Positions 25,398 through 35,900 of a stretch of 64,000 nucleotides of DNA are shown here, piece after piece. The notes beneath the pieces were generated by a model, which saw nothing but the letters and a program-made list of their open reading frames with translations, ran no database searches and had not been told where the DNA came from. The translations under genes were made by a program, and so were the position numbers. The first letter of the stretch is position 1; the number at the start of each line of letters is the position of its first letter. The DNA is from Winogradskyella marincola (GTDB lineage Bacteria; Bacteroidota; Bacteroidia; Flavobacteriales; Flavobacteriaceae): contig NZ_JARSBN010000003.1 of NCBI RefSeq assembly GCF_029624125.1, forward strand, positions 62,001 to 126,000. The letters are read 5' to 3'.

Positions 25398-28065
25398 TAA
25401 TTTTTCGTTTTCTTTTATCATTAGGCACTTAATTTTTATAATTACTTTATTTTTATTTAATATTTCTCATGGTCAAGACCGAGTGGAAATTTCAGGAAGA
25501 GTACTAGACTCCTTAGGTCAGCCAATTGAGTTTGTCACAGTAGTTTTGTTTGATTTAGATAATAATTATATCTCGAACTACAGAACTCAAATCAATGGTA
25601 GATTTAAGTTTAATTTAAAACCAAATAAAAGTACTTACATTTTAAAGTTTAAATCATTGGCTTATAAAGCAACTGATTTTGAAGTCGAACTCATAGATGA
25701 TTTATTTAAATATGAGTTTAATGTTACTATGCATAGCGATATAACCCAATTAGACGAGGTGGTAGTAGAAGCGGAACATCCTGTAAGTATAAAAAAGGAT
25801 ACTGTTTCATTTAAAGCACCTAGTTTTGTAAAGAAGAACGATGATGTTTTAGAGGATTTACTAAAGAATCTGCCTGGGCTTGAAGTGGATGAAGATGGTA
25901 CGGTAAAAGTAAACGGAATACAAATAAGTAAATTATTGATTGGAGGTGATGATATTTTTGACCAGAATTATAAAATAGCAACAAAGAGTATTGATGTAAA
26001 TGATATTCAGGAAATTGAAATTGTATATAATTTTAATGAAAATTCTGTTCTAAGAACAATAATTGAATCAGAGAAAATTGCTATAAACGTTACTATTAAA
26101 GATGAAAAGTTAGGGGCTGTGTATGGTAGAGCTAACTTTGGTTATGGTAATGAAGATAATTATTTAGCCGATTTAACACTTTTTAAACTAGATAAAAACA
26201 TTAAAACATTTCTTATAGGTAAAACAAATACTATTGGAACTAAGGCCCAAGATAATTTAAATTCTACAATGTTTAATCGTAATGCTTCAGGGAACCTTGA
26301 AAATTACCAATCGTTTTCTAATGATATAATATCTACGGATGTAGTAACTATCAATACATTGGTAGATGAAACATATATCAATAATAATAAATCGTATTTT
26401 AATTCCTTTCATGTCTTAACTAAACCCAAAAAAAATATACATCTAAGAGGTATCTTTTATTATTTAGATGATGATATTATAAAGAGAAATTCATTCAACG
26501 CTAATTACAAAACGCTTCCAACTTTTGCTATTAATCAGTCTAAGCTTCATAATGAAGATTTGCAAGAATTTAACTATGAATTGAACATGAAAAATGCAAA
26601 TGGAGGAAAGTCTTACATTGAATACAATGGAGTTGTTAATACTTCAAAACAAGCAACAGATGTTGTTTTAAAGGTTGAAGAAAATCAATTTGAAGAAACT
26701 CATAAAATTAAAGATTATTATATTTCTCAACAGGTTAGTGCTACTTTTAAAATGAATAGAAAAAATGCACTTACGCTAAGTGCATTTTTCTTACAGGATA
26801 AAAATCCACAAATATATTTTACCACCAACCCAATAATTGATGGTCAAGAAGCTGTTTTTCAACAATATGAAAACCCAATAATGCATTTTGGGGTTTACTC
26901 TAAATTGATTAGTAATAAAAGTCAATGGAATTTTGGTTTTGTTAATAAAGATGAGAAGTTGAATAGTAAGGTGTTAAATGAAAGTGGTGAGATTCTTCAG
27001 GTAGATGATTTTAATTTTATTAATAAGTTGAAATACAATAGCAAAGATTTTTTTGTATTTAGAGAATATAATTTTTCTTTCGGAAAGAATTTTAATTTAG
27101 ACATTAAAGCCAAGGCAGGATATAATTATGTTTCATATAAAGATGAAACTCTATTATCAAACTTCCGAGAAACAAACGAACAATTTTATATAGAACCAGA
27201 ATTAGAGTTAAGCAAAGAAATTAATAGGATAGGTAAATTTAATTTACAATATTATTTTTCTTTTAAACAACCACAAATTAGTGATATATATAATGGTTTG
27301 GTGATGACGTCTAATAGAGGGTTTAAAAAAGGGCTTAATTCTTTGTTTAATCTATATTTGCATAGAATAAGTTTGTTACATGCTAAATCAGATTTTAGAA
27401 AGAACATTTTTATTAAATCTTCATTAAGTTACAGTTACAATCAAAATACTTTTGGATATGAATTTATTAATTCATCAGATTTTGATATACTAGTTAAGGA
27501 TAAGGCTAGAAATAATAGTGTATTAATGACGTCTATTAAGATTAATAAAAATATAAACACTATTAGATCAGGTTTATTTTTTGAATATGGTGGAGTGCAC
27601 AGACGCAGTTTTGTCCAGATATTGGATAATCCTGAAATTGCTAAGAACATTATTAACAATATAGCAATTAAATACGGAAGCTATTTTAGAGGAAAAATTA
27701 ACTTCAAATCTGGGGTGAAATTTCAGCATTCAAAATTTAGGACAAAAACTATAAAGAATGATAATACTCAATTTAGTAGTCATTTACAATTTGTATATGA
27801 TATTAGTGATAAACTAATTTTTTCATTAGATACAAACCAAGTCTATCCAAGTAAATATAATGGTGTTGATAAATTGTACAATTTTGTTGATTTTGAACTA
27901 AAATATTTGGCTGTAAAAAACAAATTAAATATTAAACTTATTGGTCAAAATTTAGCCAATGAGAGAAGTTTTCAGAATAGCTATGTTACTTTAATAAAAG
28001 ATGTTAATACAAATATCTTTTTTAATAAGGTCTTTTTCAATCTTTCTGCTTCCTATCGTTTTTAA
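25369..28065 (+). CDS. TonB-dependent-receptor-like outer membrane protein
   Basis: 898 residues from ATG 25369 (TTG 25354 and ATG 25363 are in frame but add nothing conserved). Signal peptide ending near NISHGQD; a carboxypeptidase-regulatory-like domain (VEISGRVLDSLGQPIEFVTV..); a plug-like domain (LEDLLKNLPGLEVDEDGTVKV..NGIQISKLLIGGDDIF); then about 650 residues of beta-barrel pattern ending in LSASYRF, with a terminal Phe. I see no TonB box. It overlaps the GLPGLI gene by 29 bp. Substrate unknown; the peptide or GLPGLI product are candidates only by position. Confidence 0.85.
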   Translation: MKNHLNRKNDNFSFSFIIRHLIFIITLFLFNISHGQDRVEISGRVLDSLGQPIEFVTVVLFDLDNNYISNYRTQINGRFKFNLKPNKSTYILKFKSLAYKATDFEVELIDDLFKYEFNVTMHSDITQLDEVVVEAEHPVSIKKDTVSFKAPSFVKKNDDVLEDLLKNLPGLEVDEDGTVKVNGIQISKLLIGGDDIFDQNYKIATKSIDVNDIQEIEIVYNFNENSVLRTIIESEKIAINVTIKDEKLGAVYGRANFGYGNEDNYLADLTLFKLDKNIKTFLIGKTNTIGTKAQDNLNSTMFNRNASGNLENYQSFSNDIISTDVVTINTLVDETYINNNKSYFNSFHVLTKPKKNIHLRGIFYYLDDDIIKRNSFNANYKTLPTFAINQSKLHNEDLQEFNYELNMKNANGGKSYIEYNGVVNTSKQATDVVLKVEENQFEETHKIKDYYISQQVSATFKMNRKNALTLSAFFLQDKNPQIYFTTNPIIDGQEAVFQQYENPIMHFGVYSKLISNKSQWNFGFVNKDEKLNSKVLNESGEILQVDDFNFINKLKYNSKDFFVFREYNFSFGKNFNLDIKAKAGYNYVSYKDETLLSNFRETNEQFYIEPELELSKEINRIGKFNLQYYFSFKQPQISDIYNGLVMTSNRGFKKGLNSLFNLYLHRISLLHAKSDFRKNIFIKSSLSYSYNQNTFGYEFINSSDFDILVKDKARNNSVLMTSIKINKNINTIRSGLFFEYGGVHRRSFVQILDNPEIAKNIINNIAIKYGSYFRGKINFKSGVKFQHSKFRTKTIKNDNTQFSSHLQFVYDISDKLIFSLDTNQVYPSKYNGVDKLYNFVDFELKYLAVKNKLNIKLIGQNLANERSFQNSYVTLIKDVNTNIFFNKVFFNLSASYRF

Positions 28066-28131
28066 AAACTTTCTTTAATCTAAGACACAAATACTGACAA
28101 ATCATTAATTTGAATTAAAATTATTTCAATC

Positions 28132-28590
28132 ATGAAAAAACTAATACTGTTAATTGTATTTTCTTTATCCCTCAGTATTCAGGCGCAAGACACAGATGCT
28201 AAAGCTGTAAAAACAACGATAACTGACTTTTTTGAAGCTTTTCACAATCAAGATACTACTGCTTTAAGAACTATGGCAAAAGGTGATATAAAGTTGCAAT
28301 CTATTTCGGTAAATAAGGAAGGAAAATCAGTATTAACAGAAAGTGAATACAATCAGTTTCTAAAAAGCATTGCAAGTATTCCAAAGGATAATACATTTGA
28401 AGAGAAGTTATTAAGCTTCAATATTCAAGTAGATGGAAATATGGCAAATGCTTGGACACCTTATGAATTTTGGTACAATGGTAACTTTAGTCATTGTGGT
28501 GTTAATTCTTTCCAACTAATAAAAGAAGATGACGAGTGGAAAATTATTTATTTAGTTGATACCAGACGAAGAGAAGGATGTCAAAAGTAG
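28132..28590 (+). CDS. Secreted NTF2-like (SnoaL-type) protein
   Basis: 152 residues. Signal peptide MKKLILLIVFSLSLSIQAQ, then a cystatin-like NTF2 fold pattern: helix KTTITDFFEAFHNQDTTALR, strands around MAKGDIKLQSI, FNIQVDGNMANAWTPYEFWYNG and FQLIKEDDEWKIIYLVDTR. Such proteins bind small ligands or are enzymes; no catalytic residue can be assigned. It may be transcribed with the receptor-like gene 66 bp upstream. Confidence 0.8.
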   Translation: MKKLILLIVFSLSLSIQAQDTDAKAVKTTITDFFEAFHNQDTTALRTMAKGDIKLQSISVNKEGKSVLTESEYNQFLKSIASIPKDNTFEEKLLSFNIQVDGNMANAWTPYEFWYNGNFSHCGVNSFQLIKEDDEWKIIYLVDTRRREGCQK

Positions 28591-28592
28591 AT

Positions 28593-28696
28593 CATTAGAT
28601 TTTTAGAACTTTGGATTTCTAGATTTACAATAGATTCTAATGCGTCATACAAATCTAACCAGTCTAAAAAGTCTAACTAATCTAAAAAAATCTAAT
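28593..28696. repeat. Pair of inverted period-9 arrays without a gene between them
   Basis: The left arm (about 28598-28629) has TTAGA-type units (CATTAGATT, TTTAGAACT, degenerate TTGGATTTC, TAGATTTAC). A spacer of about 20 bp follows, then the right arm 28651-28696 with TCTAAN units (AAATCTAAC, CAGTCTAAA, AAGTCTAAC, TAATCTAAA, AAATCTAAT). The whole gap between the NTF2-like gene and sdaA is filled, up to the sdaA stop codon. Confidence 0.65.
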
Positions 28697-30121
28697 TTAA
28701 CAATCACTCAAATGCACACCAACAGCTAAACCACCTTCAGAGGTTTCTTTGTATTTAGTGTTCATGTCTTTAGCGGTTTCCCACATGGTGTTTACAACTT
28801 TATCTAAAGGTACTTTTACGTTATTAGGATCGGTTTCTAAAGCTAATTCTGCAGCATTGATAGCTTTTATAGCTCCCATAGAATTACGTTCTATACAAGG
28901 TATTTGTACCAATCCACCAATAGGATCGCAGGTAAGGCCTAGGTGATGTTCCATAGCAATTTCAGCAGCTACTAAAACTTGTTCTGGTGTTCCGCCAAGT
29001 AATTCGCACAATGCACCAGCAGCCATTGCAGAAGATACACCAATTTCGGCCTGGCAACCTCCCATTGCAGCACTTATAGTAGCACCTTTTTTAAAGATGC
29101 TACCGATTTCACCAGCGACGAGTAAGAATTTTTTGATATGCTCAAAATCGGCATCATGGTTTTCAATTACCATGTAGTACATTAATACAGCAGGTATAAC
29201 ACCAGCACTACCATTTGTTGGTGCTGTAACCACACGACCAAGCGATGCGTTAACCTCATTAACTGCTAAAGCAAAACAGCTTACCCATTTTAGGATTTGT
29301 CTAAACTTTACTTCTGTTTTTCTAATCGTTTTAAGCCATTCTTGAGGACTTTCGTAGGTATAATCGCCAATCAAATTTTTATGCATATCATATGCACGTC
29401 TGCGTACGTTGAGTCCACCAGGAAGTGTACCTTCGGTATGGCAACCAACGTACACACACTCTAGCATGGTATCCCAAATGCGTTGCAATTCAAAATCAAT
29501 GGTTTCTATATCTCTTATAGACTTTTCATTTTCTAAAACAACACCAGAAATAGGTAAATTAAGCTGATGACAAAATTTCAATAATTCATCACCATAAGAA
29601 GTGGGATAAGGAAACGTACAGTAGAAGACGATTTTATTAGCTTTTGAAACTTTACGTTCTTCTTGCACTACAAATCCGCCACCAATAGAGTAGTAGGTAG
29701 ACTTATAATTTCTACCATTAATTAATGCCGAAAATGACATGCCATTAGCATGAAATGGTAAAAAGTTACGATTGAACTTAATGTCTGTATTCACATCAAA
29801 AGTAATAGGTCTTTCGTTGTTAAACATTAAGGTATTTGTATTCTTAATTGAAGAGATGATGATGTCTATAGTGTCAACAGGAATACGCTCTGGATCAGCA
29901 CCTGTTAAACCAAGTAAAACAGCGAGATCTGTAGCATGGCCTTTTCCTGTTAAAGACAAAGAACCGTAAAGATCTACCGTGATTTTTTCAACTTTATGAA
30001 AGCGATTTTTCTTTTTAAGCTCCGTGATCCAACGTTCAGCAGCACGCCAAGGTCCTAAGGTGTGAGAACTCGATGGTCCTACACCAATTTTTAGCATATC
30101 AAAAACAGAAATACATTCCAT
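28697..30121 (-). CDS. sdaA: L-serine ammonia-lyase (single-chain, iron-sulfur type)
   Basis: 474 residues: beta domain at the N-terminus (signature [16 protein letters not shown], residues 14-29) and alpha domain at the C-terminus ([48 protein letters not shown] with the cluster cysteines). It deaminates serine to pyruvate with a 4Fe-4S cluster in the cytosol. Length matches the single-chain form. No partner gene nearby. Confidence 0.95.
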   Translation of the reverse strand: MECISVFDMLKIGVGPSSSHTLGPWRAAERWITELKKKNRFHKVEKITVDLYGSLSLTGKGHATDLAVLLGLTGADPERIPVDTIDIIISSIKNTNTLMFNNERPITFDVNTDIKFNRNFLPFHANGMSFSALINGRNYKSTYYSIGGGFVVQEERKVSKANKIVFYCTFPYPTSYGDELLKFCHQLNLPISGVVLENEKSIRDIETIDFELQRIWDTMLECVYVGCHTEGTLPGGLNVRRRAYDMHKNLIGDYTYESPQEWLKTIRKTEVKFRQILKWVSCFALAVNEVNASLGRVVTAPTNGSAGVIPAVLMYYMVIENHDADFEHIKKFLLVAGEIGSIFKKGATISAAMGGCQAEIGVSSAMAAGALCELLGGTPEQVLVAAEIAMEHHLGLTCDPIGGLVQIPCIERNSMGAIKAINAAELALETDPNNVKVPLDKVVNTMWETAKDMNTKYKETSEGGLAVGVHLSDC

Positions 30122-30173
30122 AAAAATCTAATAAGAATTGGGGCAAAGATACATTTTGTTTAGAATGTCATAT

Positions 30174-30212
30174 TAAAAAAAAACAGTCTTAATTTTAAGA
30201 ATTAAGACTGTT
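30174..30212 (-). terminator. Intrinsic terminator after the 165-aa lipoprotein gene
   Basis: Perfect 11-bp stem CAGTCTTAATT / AATTAAGACTG (30184-30194 and 30200-30210), 5-nt loop, and a run of about nine T on the minus strand. It lies 25 bp after the minus-strand lipoprotein stop. Confidence 0.85.
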
Positions 30213-30236
30213 GAAATGTTGTTATCTATTTTAAGC

Positions 30237-30734
30237 TTATCTCTTTTTAAATTCTGTGATACCATAAAAATTCATCACTGCATTTAAGTCAGATAAATCT
30301 ACTCTACCAACATTAACTGAAGGCACAACAACAACTCTAAAAACTTGGTTTTGAGTCCATATAGAATCAAGGTTGTCTAAATCAGAGCCTTCCAAGAAAA
30401 AGTCAACATAACTTTGCGTAAAGTCATAATTATACACTAAATCATTACCATCATTAAAAATAACGGTCTGAGGCAAAGGTCTCCATATTTCTGTACCGTT
30501 GCTGAGGGTTTCCCAAAGAATATAAACTAAAGGGACATCTGTTGGTAATACTTGAAAACCGTAAAACTCTCTTACTCGGTAATCATTATCAAAGTTAGTG
30601 CTTGGGTTAAAGTCTACATTTTCAATTTCAAAAGCAGAAGCTTCAAAGAAATAATTATTCTCTTGTACAATTTCTTCATTTGTACAGTTTGTAAATAATA
30701 CAGTGGTTAAAAACAAGATAAGTATTCGTTTCAT
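30237..30734 (-). CDS. Lipoprotein of unknown function (165 aa)
   Basis: Lipoprotein signal with lipobox FTNC (Cys17). The mature part is acidic, rich in Asn, Asp and aromatic residues (FFEASAFEIENVDF, VREFYGFQVLPTDVPLVYILWE, FRVVVVPSVNVGRVDLSDLNAVMN), with beta-strand alternation. No family recognised. It is divergent from dnaK and followed by a strong terminator. Confidence 0.75.
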   Translation of the reverse strand: MKRILILFLTTVLFTNCTNEEIVQENNYFFEASAFEIENVDFNPSTNFDNDYRVREFYGFQVLPTDVPLVYILWETLSNGTEIWRPLPQTVIFNDGNDLVYNYDFTQSYVDFFLEGSDLDNLDSIWTQNQVFRVVVVPSVNVGRVDLSDLNAVMNFYGITEFKKR

Positions 30735-30815
30735 AATAACTAATTTTTTGTCAATAATACATCAAAACATATTCCAAAGTACAGAAAAGTGTAAAATCTT
30801 TTCATAAAAGTAATC

Positions 30816-30856
30816 TGACATCATGTCACATTTTTTGTCATGGCATAATCATTGAC
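30816..30856 (+). promoter_or_regulatory. Candidate dnaK control region (inverted repeats, sigma-54-like box)
   Basis: Inverted repeat TGACATCATGTCA (30816-30828), another TGTCA (30836-30840), then TGGCAT-N5-TTGA (30841-30855), one base off the sigma-54 -24/-12 consensus TGGCAC-N5-TTGC with the correct spacing. It lies 55-95 bp before dnaK. No CIRCE element is present. Confidence 0.4.
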
Positions 30857-30910
30857 TATTAGTAAACGAGTTTAAAAATTAAATACACAAAAAATATATA
30901 CACTAATATT

Positions 30911-32818
30911 ATGAGTAAGATTATTGGAATTGATTTAGGTACAACCAACTCTTGCGTTTCTGTAATGGAAGGTAACGAGCCAGTTGTAATCCCAAACGCT
31001 GAAGGTAAGAGAACTACACCTTCGGTTATCGCTTTCGTAGAAGGTGGTGAAATTAAAGTTGGTGATCCGGCAAAAAGACAAGCAGTAACTAACCCAACAA
31101 AAACGGTTTATTCTATTAAACGTTTTATGGGTAACAAATATTCTGAGTCTAAAAACGAAGCAGAACGCGTGCCATATAAAGTGGTAAAAGGTGATAACGA
31201 TACGCCAAGAGTAGATATCGATGGTCGTTTATACACACCACAAGAATTATCAGCTATGATTCTTCAAAAAATGAAGAAAACTGCTGAAGATTACTTAGGG
31301 CAAGATGTGTCTGAAGCTGTTATTACAGTGCCTGCTTACTTTAACGATGCACAAAGACAAGCCACTAAAGAAGCTGGTGAAATTGCAGGTTTAAAAGTTC
31401 GTAGAATTATTAACGAGCCTACTGCAGCAGCATTGGCTTACGGTTTAGATAAAAAATCTACTGACCAAAAAATAGTAGTATTCGATTTTGGTGGTGGTAC
31501 GCACGATGTTTCTATCCTAGAGTTAGGTGACGGAGTATTCGAAGTATTATCTACAGATGGAGATACACACTTAGGTGGTGACGATGTAGATGAAAGAATT
31601 ATAGATTGGTTAGCAGAAGAGTTTATTGCAGACGAAGATATGGACTTACGTAAAGATCCAATGGCTTTACAACGTCTTAAAGAAGCAGCTGAAAAGGCTA
31701 AGATAGAGTTATCATCTTCTGCACAGACAGAGATTAACTTACCTTACGTAACAGCTACTGCTAGTGGACCAAAGCACTTGGTACGTACATTAACACGTTC
31801 TAAATTTGAGCAGTTAATTGACGACTTAATTAAACGTACAATAGAGCCATGTCAAACAGCTCTTAAAGCAGCAGGTTTATCAAAATCTGATATTGACGAA
31901 GTTATTTTAGTAGGTGGTTCTACACGTATACCAGCTGTACAAGCAGCAGTAGAGTCTTTCTTCGGAAAAACACCAAGTAAAGGTGTTAACCCAGACGAAG
32001 TTGTATCTCTTGGTGCAGGTATCCAAGGTGGTGTATTAACAGGTGATGTAAAAGACGTTCTTTTATTAGACGTAACTCCATTATCTCTTGGTATTGAGAC
32101 AATGGGTAATGTAATGACCAAGTTGATAGAAGCTAACACTACGATTCCTACAAAGAAATCGCAAGTATTCTCAACTGCAGCAGACAATCAGCCATCGGTA
32201 GAAATTCACGTATTACAAGGTGAGCGTCCAATGGCAGCAGATAACAAAACAATTGGTCGTTTCCATTTAGATGGTATTCCACCAGCAAGAAGAGGAACAC
32301 CTCAAATTGAGGTAACGTTTGATATTGATGCTAACGGTATCATTAAAGTATCTGCTGAAGATAAAGCAACAGGTAAGAAACAAGATATTAGAATTGAAGC
32401 GTCTTCTGGATTAACTGAAGAAGAAATCCAAAAGATGAAAGCTGAAGCAGAAGCTAATGCAGATGCAGATGCTAAAGCAAAAGAAACTGCTGATAAATTA
32501 AATCAGGCAGATGGAATGATTTTCCAAACTGAAAAGCAGTTAGAAGAATTTGGTGATAAATTATCTGACGATAAGAAAAAGCCAATCGAAGATGCTTTAG
32601 CAGAATTAAAAACGGCTTATGAGTCTAAAGATATCGCAGTTATAGAACCAGCTTTAGAGAAAATAAACGAAGCTTGGAAAGTAGCTAGCGAAGAAATGTA
32701 CAAAGCACAAGCAGAAGCTCAGCAAGGTGGAGCAGCAGGTCCTGATGCAGGAGCGCAAGGTCAGCCGACGGACGAAGCTAGCGATGTAGAAGACGTAGAC
32801 TTCGAAGAAGTGAAGTAA
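30911..32818 (+). CDS. dnaK: Chaperone protein DnaK (Hsp70)
   Basis: 635 residues. ATPase domain motifs [33 protein letters not shown] and [13 protein letters not shown]; linker [14 protein letters not shown]; substrate-binding beta domain and a helical lid ending in a Gly/Gln-rich stretch and the [11 protein letters not shown] tail typical of bacterial DnaK. The codon choice is more uniform than in its neighbours, as expected of a highly expressed gene. grpE and dnaJ are not adjacent. An intrinsic terminator follows 41 bp downstream. Confidence 0.98.
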   Translation: MSKIIGIDLGTTNSCVSVMEGNEPVVIPNAEGKRTTPSVIAFVEGGEIKVGDPAKRQAVTNPTKTVYSIKRFMGNKYSESKNEAERVPYKVVKGDNDTPRVDIDGRLYTPQELSAMILQKMKKTAEDYLGQDVSEAVITVPAYFNDAQRQATKEAGEIAGLKVRRIINEPTAAALAYGLDKKSTDQKIVVFDFGGGTHDVSILELGDGVFEVLSTDGDTHLGGDDVDERIIDWLAEEFIADEDMDLRKDPMALQRLKEAAEKAKIELSSSAQTEINLPYVTATASGPKHLVRTLTRSKFEQLIDDLIKRTIEPCQTALKAAGLSKSDIDEVILVGGSTRIPAVQAAVESFFGKTPSKGVNPDEVVSLGAGIQGGVLTGDVKDVLLLDVTPLSLGIETMGNVMTKLIEANTTIPTKKSQVFSTAADNQPSVEIHVLQGERPMAADNKTIGRFHLDGIPPARRGTPQIEVTFDIDANGIIKVSAEDKATGKKQDIRIEASSGLTEEEIQKMKAEAEANADADAKAKETADKLNQADGMIFQTEKQLEEFGDKLSDDKKKPIEDALAELKTAYESKDIAVIEPALEKINEAWKVASEEMYKAQAEAQQGGAAGPDAGAQGQPTDEASDVEDVDFEEVK

Positions 32819-32823
32819 TTATT

Positions 32824-32849
32824 TGTTATTCCTGCGAAGATAGGAATCA
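32824..32849 (+). repeat. REP-like palindromic repeat after dnaK
   Basis: TGTTATTCCTGCGAAGATAG-GAATCA, arms ATTCCT / AGGAAT. Third member of the family at 380-406 and 797-822, and the one nearest the common GTCATTCCTGCGAAGGCAGG form. It sits between the dnaK stop and its terminator. Confidence 0.65.
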
Positions 32850-32859
32850 AGAATAAAAT

Positions 32860-32892
32860 AAAACGCAATCATTCATTTGGTTGCGTTTTTTT
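32860..32892 (+). terminator. Terminator after dnaK (copy 1 of an identical pair)
   Basis: Stem CGCAATC / GGTTGCG, extended by A4/T4, with one G-U pair and an 8-nt loop, followed by seven T. The 33 bases are identical to 36334-36366. Confidence 0.85.
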
Positions 32893-32945
32893 ATGTCATA
32901 AAAATTAACCATATTTGGTTGCCTACCAATCAATTCAATATACAA

Positions 32946-35900
32946 ATGAAGAACTTCTACGTTGCTCTTATCTTTTTCTTAATTTCATTTATAGCAAGTG
33001 CCCAAGAGCCTTTTATAACAACATGGGAGGTCACAAACGAAAGTTTGGAGATCACAATTCCTGTTCCATCATCAGAATACAGCTATGATTATACTATAGA
33101 TTTTGGTGATGGTACAACAATGACTAATGTAGCTTCATCCATAACCCATACATATTCGTCAGCTGGTATTTATACTGTTGAAATATCTGGTGTGTTTCCA
33201 GCAATTAGAATCTATGATTCTGATTATGAAAATCAGATAAAATTGAAGAGTATTGAACAATGGGGAGATGTAGCTTGGCAAACAATGTATAGAGCGTTTA
33301 TGAGATCTTATAATTTGGTTATCAACGCAACAGATGCACCAGATTTATCTCAAGTAACAGATATGTCTTATATGTTTGTACATGCAGAGAGTTTAAACCA
33401 ATCTATTAACCATTGGGATGTGTCTAATGTAGAAGATATGTCTTGGATGTTTGAAAGTGCTTTAGTTTTCAATCAGCCTTTAGATAATTGGAACGTATCT
33501 AATGTTACAAATATGTTTAGAATGTTCTATGGTGCTGTAAGTTTTAATCAGCCTATTGGTAATTGGGATGTTTCTAACGTTACAAGCTTTGGTTTTATGT
33601 TTTCAAGAGATGTAAATGTACCTTCTACATATCCTGGTCTAATTTTTAATCAACCACTTAACTCTTGGAACACATCTAACGCAATCAACATGGATGGAAT
33701 GTTTTATGGCGCAGAAGCATTTAATCAACCATTAGATAGTTGGAATGTCTCGAGTGTAACAACGATGGTATCCATGTTTAATGGTGCGACTCAATTTAAT
33801 CAGCCTTTAAATAATTGGGATGTGTCTAATGTTACAAATATGGCTGGAATGTTTAGTGGTGCCACCGCTTTTAATCAACCATTAAATTCATGGAATACTA
33901 GTAGTTTAAACACTATAAGTTCAATGTTCAGTGGTGCATCAGCTTTTAATCAGCCAATAGATAGCTGGGATGTGTCAGGAGTAGATGATATGAATTATGT
34001 TTTTTACAACGCATCTAGTTTTAATGGTACTATTAATGCGTGGAATGTGTCAAATGTTGTTACAATGAGCTCCATGTTTTATGGAGCAAGTAATTTTAAT
34101 CAGCCTTTAAACAATTGGAATACTTCTAATGTACAATCTATGTCTGAAATATTTAAAAATGCATCAAATTTTAATCAACCATTAGATAATTGGGATGTGT
34201 CTAATGTTGAATGGTTTGATGAAATGTTTATGAATGCCACTTCTTTTAATGGTGCAGTAAATGGTTGGGATTTTTCGAGTATAGATAATCAAGGTTTTTT
34301 TGGTGATGGTGTTGCAGATATGTTTAATGGTGCAATACATTTTAATCAGCCTGTAGATCAGTGGAATATATCTAATCTTATCAGTCTAGCTTGGTTGTTT
34401 AGAGGTGCTAGCGCATTTAATCAGCCTTTAGATAATTGGGATGTTTCTAATATAAAAAAAATGACATCAATGTTTGAGGATGCATCAGCTTTTAATCAAC
34501 CATTAAATAGTTGGGATGTTAGTAATGTAGATTATGTACAGTCTATGACATCAATGTTTGAAGGCGCATCGAGTTTTAATCAACCATTAGATAATTGGAA
34601 TGTTTCTAACGTTTCATGGATGAATAATATGTTTAAAGACGCTTCCAGTTTTAATCAGGATTTAAGTAGTTGGGACGTTTCTTATGTAGACCGTTTTAAT
34701 AATATGTTTGAAAACGCATCTAGTTATAATCAACCTTTAAATTCTTGGGATTTTTCAGATATGGATACATCGATTTCTATATATGGATTATATAAGTTTT
34801 TAAGTCATACTAATATGAGTATAGAAAATTATGATGCTTTTTTACAGCATTTAACTACATATGATTTTTCAGCAATTTTAGGCGCAGAAGGGTTACAATA
34901 TTGTGATGAAACCTCAGTAGATTATCTCGAAAATCAACTGAACTGGGATATTTATGGGCATAGTCCAGCATTGTGTAATATGGTATCAGGTACTGTTTAT
35001 TTCGACTCCAACAACAATGAATGTGATGCAAGTGATGTTGAGGTGTCTAACTATTTCGTGTTTTTAGAAAATACAGAGAATCAAAACCTTTATGCAACTC
35101 AGATTATGAATGGTAATTACGAACTAGCACTATCAGGCAATAGTTTTACAGCTTCAGTTCAAGGATTACCAGATTTTATGACGGCAAGCCCTATTGATGT
35201 ATCAGTAGAATTTTTAGAAGAGTCTATGAGTGAAACATTAGATTTTTGCCTTACGGCTAGTCAAACAATAGAAGACCTTAGTGTTACGATAGTTCCAATT
35301 TCTGAAGCACGACCTGGATTTGAAAGTACCTATCAATTAATTGTTGAAAATATTGGAACAGAATCTATTTCTAATATTGAAGTAAATTTAGAATTTGATG
35401 ATACTATGCAAAGTTTTGTGTCTTCAATACCCACACCAAATACAACTACGACAGATAATTTACAATTTAGTTTTTCATCATTAAATCCTTTTGAAACAAA
35501 AGTTGTAGATATTAAAATGCAAGTACTTACGCCACCAATTGTAAATAGTGATGATCTACTAACATTTAATGCTTCAGTTTTACCAAGCACAAATGACTAT
35601 TCGCCAGAAAATAATACATATCAATTAGAACAAATTGTTGTGAATTCTTATGATCCTAATGATATAAATGTGCTTCAAGGCGAGAGTATAACTGTTAGTC
35701 AAACAAGTGAATATTTGGATTATGTTATTCGCTTTCAAAATACAGGTACCGCAAGTGCTGTAAATGTTGAAGTTCAAAGTTTACTTCATAATAACTTAGA
35801 TCCTTCCTCTTTTAGAATGTTGAATTCTAGCCATGACTATACCGTTAAAATAGAAAACAATATTATCACATTTACTTTTGAAAATATTCATTTGCCAGAT

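Noticed and set aside
32877..32945. N-terminal extension of the BspA-type protein from ATG 32877
   Set aside because: It begins inside the dnaK terminator and precedes a clear signal peptide that starts at 32946.
33360..34760. Possible CRISPR-like or satellite repeat
   Set aside because: The units are degenerate, in frame, about 72-75 bp and encode the DUF285 motif; they are protein repeats.
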